From the NCBI GenBank assembly GCA_946479475.1, contig CAMLGG010000068.1, positions 1 to 20,868 on the forward strand: 20,868 nt of DNA, in the 5' to 3' direction. Within the stretch, counting starts at the first letter, position 1, and each line of letters begins with the position of its first letter. Below are positions 16,222-20,868 of the stretch, piece by piece. Position numbers and translations under genes: made by a program. The notes beneath the pieces are model-generated. The model was not told the DNA's origin and did not search any database. It saw nothing but the letters and a program-made list of their open reading frames with translations. This DNA comes from an uncultured Ideonella sp. Lineage in GTDB: Bacteria; Pseudomonadota; Gammaproteobacteria; Burkholderiales; Burkholderiaceae.

Positions 16222-16985
16222 GATTGCACGCACTCCAGCTGCACGCCGGCTTCGGCCAGCAGCGCAGGATACGGCGAAGGCGGTGGCTGGTCGGTGAACA
16301 GCAGGTCGAGCTGGCCGACGTGGGCCACCTCCACCATCGCCGGGCGGTTGAACTTGCTGTGGTCGGCCACCAGCCAGACCTCGCGCGATTGTTCGATGAT
16401 GGCCCGAGAGACCTTGACCTCGCGGTAGTCGAAGTCGCGCAGGCTGCCGTCGGCCTCTATGCCCGAGATGCCGATCAGCCCGATGTCGACGCGGAACTGC
16501 CGGATGAAATCGACGGCCGCCTCGCCGACGATCCCGCGGTCGCGGTTGCGCACCACGCCGCCGGCGACGATGACCTCGCACTCGGCGCTGTCGGCCAGGA
16601 TGGTGGCCACGTTCAGGTTGTTGGTGATGACTCGCAGGCCCTTGTGCTGCAGCAGCGCGCGGGCCACCGCCTCGGTGGTGGTGCCGAGGTTGATGAGCAG
16701 CGAGCAGCCGTCCGGCACGCGCGCGGCGACCGCCTTGGCGATGCGCTGCTTGGCATCCGAATTCAGCGCCTCCCGCTGACGGTAGGCGATGTTCTCGGTG
16801 GTGGAGCTCGGCAGCCTCACGCCGCCGTGGAAGCGCGCCAGCAAGCCGGCTTCGGACAGCAGCTTCACGTCGCGGCGCACCGTCTGCAGCGTCACGCCGA
16901 AGCGCTCGGCGAGCGACTCGACGGTGGCCACGCCGTGCGCGCGCACGGCATCGAGCAGCTCGGACTGGCGCGGATTGGGGGTCAT
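16218..16985 (-). CDS. glpR: DeoR/GlpR-family repressor of glycerol metabolism
   Basis: The 255-residue protein has an N-terminal DeoR winged HTH (residues about 5-55: [29 protein letters not shown]) and a C-terminal sugar-phosphate-sensing domain ([61 protein letters not shown]). In characterised systems glycerol-3-phosphate releases GlpR from DNA. Position decides the name: it is coupled to glpK (ATGA overlap) and divergent from glpD. I chose the ATG at 16985 because homology starts there and GACAAT ends 7 bases upstream. It likely represses itself and glpD. Confidence 0.92.
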
Positions 16986-16992
16986 CGGGAGG

Positions 16993-16998
16993 ATTGTC
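16993..16998 (-). promoter_or_regulatory. -10 box giving a probable leaderless glpR transcript
   Basis: GACAAT on the minus strand ends 7 bases before the glpR ATG. TTGGTT (17015-17020) sits 16 bases further upstream as a weak -35. No Shine-Dalgarno is present. Confidence 0.45.
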
Positions 16999-16999
16999 G

Positions 17000-17068
17000 C
17001 GAACGCAAAGACGAAACCAAACAATCGTATTCGCGCTTGCAAACGAACATGGAGTGCGATAAAACGAA
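17000..17068. promoter_or_regulatory. Putative GlpR operator cluster in the glpR-glpD divergent region
   Basis: The AT-rich gap holds repeated CGAA cores on the plus strand: 17000-17003, 17012-17015, 17044-17047 and 17065-17068, plus an inverted TTCG at 17030-17033. AAACGAA occurs at 17041-17047 and 17062-17068, 21 bases apart, about two helical turns. ACGAACAT at 17043-17050 equals the right half of the E. coli GlpR operator. DeoR-family regulators often bind such repeats; binding here is inferred. Confidence 0.5.
17037..17065 (+). promoter_or_regulatory. Putative sigma-70 promoter of glpD-glpS-glpT
   Basis: TTGCAA (17037-17042) and TAAAAC (17060-17065) each match four of six consensus bases, with ideal 17-base spacing. 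The two AAACGAA repeats overlap the -35 and -10 boxes, so a bound repressor would block RNA polymerase. The leader to the TTG at 17146 would be about 75 bases. Confidence 0.5.
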
Positions 17069-17145
17069 AAAAGAAGAACGCGATGCCGACGCGAAGCGCC
17101 GGCATGCCGCGAACACCACCCCACGAGTGAACGAGGAGACCGCCG

Positions 17146-18780
17146 TTGTTCAACGACGCGCCCGAGCGGCTGCCCGCCAGCGATGCGCCGGCCCATGCCG
17201 CCGGCCGGTCCTGCGACGTGCTGGTCGTCGGCGGCGGCATCAACGGCTGCGGCATCGCGCGAGACCTGGCCGGGCGCGGCTTCAAGGTCGTGCTGGTGGA
17301 GCAGGACGACTTCGCGGCCCACACCTCCTCCTCGTCCACCAAGCTCATCCACGGCGGCCTGCGCTACCTCGAGTACTACGAGTTCTCGCTCGTGAGGAAG
17401 GCGTTGCAGGAGCGCGAGGTGCTGCTCAAGAGCGCGCCGCACATCATGTGGCCGCTGCGCTTCGTGATGCCGCACGACCCTTCGATGCGGCCCGCCTGGC
17501 TGATCCGCCTCGGGATGTTCCTCTACGACCATCTCGCCAGGCGCGAGGTGCTGCCGGGCTCGCGCGGCGTCGACCTTCGACACCACGCCACCGGCGCCCC
17601 GCTCAAGCCCGAGTTCACGCGTGGCTTCGTCTACTCCGACGGCTGGGTGGACGACGCGCGGCTCGTCGTCCTGAATGCGATCGACGCGCGCGCCAAGGGG
17701 GCCGCGCTCATGACCCGCACCCGCTGCGTCCGAGCCGAGCGGCGCGAGCGCAGCTGGCAGGCCACCTTGAAGCATGAAGACGGCCGGGAGCAGCTCGTCA
17801 CCGCCCGCGCCCTGGTCAACGCGGCCGGGCCGTGGGCCGAGGCCTTCCTGCGCGGCACCGCCGTGCCCGCCAAGGGCGAGGCTCTCGCGACGAAGAGCCT
17901 TCGCCTGGTCAAGGGCTCGCACATCGTCGTGCCCCGCTGCTTCGCGCACGACCATGCCTACATCTTCCAGAACCCCGACAAGCGGATCATCTTCGCCATC
18001 CCCTACGAGCGCGACTTCACGCTGATCGGCACCACCGACGTCGAGCTGCAAGGCGATCCGCGCGGCGCCAGCATCAGCCAGGCGGAGACGGCCTACCTGT
18101 GCGAGCAGGCCAGCCGCTACTTCCGTCGCCCGGTGATGCCGTCGGACGTGGTGTGGAGCTATGCCGGCGTGCGGCCGCTGCTGGAGGATTCCGCAGGCGA
18201 CCCTTCGGCCGTGACGCGCGACTACCTGCTCGAGGCCAACACCCAGGGCGCACCGCTGCTGAGCGTGTGGGGCGGCAAGATCACCACCTTCCGCAAGCTG
18301 GCCGAGGACGCGGCAGACGAGATCGGCCAGATGCTCGACGAGCGCCGGCCGGCCTGGACGCACGGCGCCTTCCTGCCCGGCGGCGAGCTCTCGGCCTGGA
18401 TAGGCCCCGCGCAGCGCCCCGACACGGATTACGAGCGGCTGGTGCATGCAGTGGGGGCGCGCCATCCCTGGCTGCCGACCTTCCTGGTGCGGCGCCTGTG
18501 CCGCGCCTACGGCGCACGCATCGGCGAGCTGCTGGGCGGCGCGCAACGGCTGCCGGACCTGGGCACCGAAGTGGCACCCGGCCTGTACGAGGCCGAGCTG
18601 CGCTTCCTGCGCGACACCGAATGGGCCATGACGGGCGAGGACGTGCTGTGGCGACGCAGCAAGCTCGGCCTGCACTACACGCCGCAAGAGCGTGCGCAGG
18701 TCGGCCACTGGATGGACACGCATCCGCGGCGCGATACGACTGAAGAGACGATGACGATGAAGGATTCGCCATGCAGCTGA
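17146..18780 (+). CDS. glpD: Aerobic glycerol-3-phosphate dehydrogenase
   Basis: GlpD is an FAD enzyme at the inner membrane that oxidises glycerol-3-phosphate to dihydroxyacetone phosphate and passes electrons to quinone. The FAD-binding motif GGGING is at residues 29-34 within [77 protein letters not shown] and [12 protein letters not shown] are standard GlpD blocks, and [20 protein letters not shown] precedes the C-terminal domain. At 544 residues it is longer than E. coli GlpD (501), mostly at both ends. It starts with TTG at 17146, supported by GAGGAG 7 bases upstream. Its 3' end overlaps glpS by 10 bases. Confidence 0.95.
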   Translation: MFNDAPERLPASDAPAHAAGRSCDVLVVGGGINGCGIARDLAGRGFKVVLVEQDDFAAHTSSSSTKLIHGGLRYLEYYEFSLVRKALQEREVLLKSAPHIMWPLRFVMPHDPSMRPAWLIRLGMFLYDHLARREVLPGSRGVDLRHHATGAPLKPEFTRGFVYSDGWVDDARLVVLNAIDARAKGAALMTRTRCVRAERRERSWQATLKHEDGREQLVTARALVNAAGPWAEAFLRGTAVPAKGEALATKSLRLVKGSHIVVPRCFAHDHAYIFQNPDKRIIFAIPYERDFTLIGTTDVELQGDPRGASISQAETAYLCEQASRYFRRPVMPSDVVWSYAGVRPLLEDSAGDPSAVTRDYLLEANTQGAPLLSVWGGKITTFRKLAEDAADEIGQMLDERRPAWTHGAFLPGGELSAWIGPAQRPDTDYERLVHAVGARHPWLPTFLVRRLCRAYGARIGELLGGAQRLPDLGTEVAPGLYEAELRFLRDTEWAMTGEDVLWRRSKLGLHYTPQERAQVGHWMDTHPRRDTTEETMTMKDSPCS

Positions 18781-19841
18781 CGCTGGAGGGCATCGGCAAG
18801 AAGGTCGGCGCCGAGACCTGGCTGCACGAGATGAGCCTGGCGCTGCAGCCGCGCGCAGTGACGGTGCTGCTGGGCGCGACCCAGGCCGGCAAGACCAGCC
18901 TCATGCGCATCATGGCCGGGCTGGACGCACCCACCGCGGGGCGCGTGACGGTGGACGGCAGCGACGTGACCGGCATGCCGGTGCGCGAGCGCAACGTCGC
19001 CATGGTCTACCAGCAGTTCATCAACTACCCCTCGATGACGGTGGCCGACAACATCGGCTCGCCGCTGAAGCTGCGCGGCGAGAAGAACGTGGCCGAGCGG
19101 GTGCGCGCGCTGGCCGCGAAGCTGCACATCGAGCAGTTCCTGGATCGGCTGCCGGCGGCGCTTTCCGGCGGTCAGCAGCAGCGTGTGGCACTGGCCCGCG
19201 CACTGGCCAAGAACGCGCCGCTGATGCTGCTCGACGAGCCGCTGGTCAACCTCGACTACAAGCTGCGGGAGGAGCTGCGCGAGGAGCTGACCTCGCTGTT
19301 CGCCGCGGGTGACTCGACGGTGGTCTACGCGACCACCGAGCCGGGCGAGGCACTGCTGCTGGGCGGCTACACGGCCGTGCTGGATGCGGGCGAGCTGCTG
19401 CAATACGGCCCGACGGCAGAGGTCTTCCACGCCCCGGCTTCGATCCGCGTCGCGCGGGCCTTCAGCGATCCGCCGATGAACCTGATCGCCGGCGAGGCCG
19501 TCAACGTGGGCGTGCAGATGAATGCCGGTCCGGCGCTCCAGATTCCCTTGCCCGCAGCGGCTTCGCGCGCGCTCACGCTTGGCGTGCGCGCCAGCGCGCT
19601 GCGCGTGCAGGCCCGCCCCGGCGACGTCGCGCTGCCGGGCACCGTCGAGCTGGCCGAGATCTCGGGCTCCGACACCTTCGTGCACGTGGCCACCTCGGTC
19701 GGCGAGGTGGTCGCCCAGCTGACCGGCGTGCACGACTTCGGCCTCGGCGCGTCGATCACCCTGCACCTGAACCCGACGCAGGTCTACGTCTTCGACCAGG
19801 GCGGCCGCCTGCTCGTCGCCCCTCAGCGCGGGAGGAACTGA
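18771..19841 (+). CDS. glpS: Glycerol ABC importer ATPase, GlpS-type
   Basis: The 356-residue ATPase has Walker [10 protein letters not shown] (35-43), signature LSGGQQQR (131-138), Walker B LMLLDEP (151-157) and a C-terminal TOBE-like domain. The position that should hold the H-loop His is Thr189 ([11 protein letters not shown]), and Walker A has Gln where sugar importers usually have Gly. It would pair with GlpT to power a glycerol importer as in Rhizobium leguminosarum (glpSTPQUV), whose permease and binding-protein genes should follow outside the window. The ATG at 18771 overlaps the glpD stop by 10 bases, so the genes are co-translated. A UgpC/MalK-like sugar ATPase is the alternative, less likely given the context. 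Confidence 0.88.
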   Translation: MQLTLEGIGKKVGAETWLHEMSLALQPRAVTVLLGATQAGKTSLMRIMAGLDAPTAGRVTVDGSDVTGMPVRERNVAMVYQQFINYPSMTVADNIGSPLKLRGEKNVAERVRALAAKLHIEQFLDRLPAALSGGQQQRVALARALAKNAPLMLLDEPLVNLDYKLREELREELTSLFAAGDSTVVYATTEPGEALLLGGYTAVLDAGELLQYGPTAEVFHAPASIRVARAFSDPPMNLIAGEAVNVGVQMNAGPALQIPLPAAASRALTLGVRASALRVQARPGDVALPGTVELAEISGSDTFVHVATSVGEVVAQLTGVHDFGLGASITLHLNPTQVYVFDQGGRLLVAPQRGRN

Positions 19842-19913
19842 CATGAGCCCCCTCGCCGTTCGGGCTGAGCCTGTCGAAGCCCTTGCCTGCCGCCGTACTG
19901 GAGCCGTGACATG
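19839..19913. repeat. Dispersed palindromic repeat between glpS and glpT with duplicated start region
   Basis: The segment 19856-19882 reads CCGTTCGGGCTGAG followed by CCTGTCGAAGCCC, with nested arms TTCG..CGAA and GGCT..AGCC. This is the dispersed repeat whose translation, AVRAEPVEA, recurs in many annotated bacterial proteins. TGACATG flanks the segment (19839-19845 and 19907-19913, 68 bases apart), and each copy is preceded by GGAG. The element may have duplicated the ribosome-binding site and start codon on insertion. Confidence 0.65.
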
Positions 19914-19923
19914 GCCCGCATAG
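19843..19923 (+). CDS. 26-codon minicistron upstream of glpT
   Basis: An ATG with GGAGGA 7 bases upstream opens a 26-residue frame (MSPLAVRAEPVEALACRRTG at its start) that stops at TAG 19921-19923, 13 bases inside glpT. The peptide is mostly translation of the palindromic repeat, so a function as peptide is doubtful. Its translation could, however, couple to or compete with glpT initiation at 19911. Confidence 0.3.
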   Translation: MSPLAVRAEPVEALACRRTGAVTWPA

Positions 19924-20868
19924 ACCTCGACCTCGCGCACTCGTACAAGCCCGACCCGAAGGAGGACGCGGACTACGCACTCCTGCCGCTGAAGATGAGC
20001 TTCGCCGACGGCGGCGCCTACGCCCTGCTCGGCCCCTCGGGCTGCGGCAAGACCACGATGCTCAACATCATGTCCGGCCTGCTGGTGCCCTCGCACGGCA
20101 CGGTGAGCTTCGACGGCAAGGACATGACGCGCGCCACGCCCCAGGCCCGCAACATCGCCCAGGTCTTCCAGTTCCCGGTCATCTACGACACGATGACGGT
20201 GGCCGAGAACCTCGCCTTCCCGCTGAAGAACCGCAAGGTGCCCGAGAGCGTCATCAAGCAGCGCGTCGGCCAGATCGCCGAGATGCTGGAGATGAGCCAC
20301 CAGCTCAACCTGCGTGCGGCGGGCCTCGCGGCCGACCAGAAGCAGAAGATCTCGCTGGGCCGCGGCCTGGTGCGGCCGGACGTGTCGGCGGTGCTCTTCG
20401 ACGAGCCGCTGACGGTGATCGACCCGCACCTGAAGTGGCAGCTGCGGCGCAAGCTCAAGCAGATCCACCACGAACTGAAGCTCACGCTGATCTACGTCAC
20501 CCACGACCAGGTGGAGGCCCTGACCTTCGCCGACCAGGTGGTGGTGATGACACGCGGCAAGGTGGTGCAGCTGGGCACGCCCGACGCGCTGTTCGAGCGC
20601 CCCGCGCACACCTTTGTTGGCCACTTCATCGGCTCGCCGGGCATGAACTTCCTGGAGGTGCAGGCCATGGGCGGACAGCTGCAGCTCGGCGGCCGGCAGC
20701 TGGCGGCGCCGCAGGCGCTGCCCGAAGGCTCGCTGCGCCTGGGTATCCGCCCCGAGTACCTGGCGCTGGCGCCCGCCGGTGCCGCGGCCACGCTGCCCGC
20801 GACGGTGCAGAAAGTGCAGGACATCGGCACCTACTTCCTGGTCACGCTGGACGCGGCCGGCCAGACCC
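19911..20868 (+). CDS. glpT: Glycerol ABC importer ATPase, GlpT-type (incomplete at window end)
   Basis: The frame is open to the window edge, giving 319 residues of an ABC ATPase. Walker A is GPSGCGKTT (41-49), Q-loop Gln87, Walker B VLFDEP (161-166) and H-loop His198 (VTHDQVEAL). The signature is degenerate: LAADQKQK (139-146) in place of LSGGQ. A TOBE-like domain starts near residue 250 (LRLGIRPEYLAL). It is the partner of GlpS and shares its transcript, separated by 69 bases that hold the palindromic repeat. GGAG lies 7 bases before the ATG. This name follows the rhizobial glycerol ABC operon and is unrelated to the E. coli GlpT antiporter. Confidence 0.88.
   Translation, partial: MARIDLDLAHSYKPDPKEDADYALLPLKMSFADGGAYALLGPSGCGKTTMLNIMSGLLVPSHGTVSFDGKDMTRATPQARNIAQVFQFPVIYDTMTVAENLAFPLKNRKVPESVIKQRVGQIAEMLEMSHQLNLRAAGLAADQKQKISLGRGLVRPDVSAVLFDEPLTVIDPHLKWQLRRKLKQIHHELKLTLIYVTHDQVEALTFADQVVVMTRGKVVQLGTPDALFERPAHTFVGHFIGSPGMNFLEVQAMGGQLQLGGRQLAAPQALPEGSLRLGIRPEYLALAPAGAAATLPATVQKVQDIGTYFLVTLDAAGQT

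Overview
The window is high-GC DNA (typical lines are 70-75% G+C) from a proteobacterium, most likely a betaproteobacterium of the Burkholderiales (Comamonadaceae or a relative). The evidence is the codon bias, a TrpS with a long C-terminal extension, a GlpR/GlpK - GlpD/GlpS/GlpT-type glycerol locus, GC-rich intergenic hairpin clusters, and -10-like boxes lying only 6-7 bases before several start codons. No phage, plasmid, CRISPR, rRNA or tRNA gene was seen. This is a chromosome-like region with two regulatory/metabolic modules and some poorly known secreted or membrane proteins.

Layout. (1) 5-1677, minus strand: a WYL-domain regulator coupled to a VOC (glyoxalase-fold) protein, then a multi-hairpin repeat, then a second VOC protein. 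(2) 1788-5886, plus strand: an ECF-type sigma factor, a 928-residue Ser/Thr kinase with a membrane anchor and TPR-like C-terminus, and a secreted protein of unknown function. (3) 6118-6708: a DUF2087 protein. (4) About 6709-8335: a lower-GC island holding an unrecognised membrane-anchored, Cys-containing protein on the minus strand, followed by a small reading frame with an excellent ribosome-binding site that looks frame-disrupted. (5) 8406-10531: trpS and a glycine-rich-tail membrane protein. (6) 10683-14641: a zinc-ribbon/DUF805 membrane protein, a beta-barrel-like exported protein, a Gfo/Idh/MocA oxidoreductase and a secreted PPC-like protein. (7) 14644-20868: the glycerol locus. glpR and glpK lie on the minus strand. 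They diverge from glpD, glpS and the start of glpT on the plus strand, and the last gene runs off the window.

The glycerol locus is the functional core. GlpS and GlpT would be the two ATPases of a glycerol ABC importer like the one described in Rhizobium leguminosarum. GlpK phosphorylates glycerol, GlpD oxidises glycerol-3-phosphate, and GlpR probably represses both arms from the AT-rich 160-bp divergent region, where AAACGAA repeats overlap a glpD promoter. Points most worth a second look are: a 105-bp palindrome-rich in-frame insertion in glpK; complementary degenerate motifs in the two ATPases, which predict one working ATP site; a dispersed palindromic repeat between glpS and glpT that appears to have duplicated the translation start region; the leaderless-promoter pattern; and the frame-disrupted small gene in the low-GC island.
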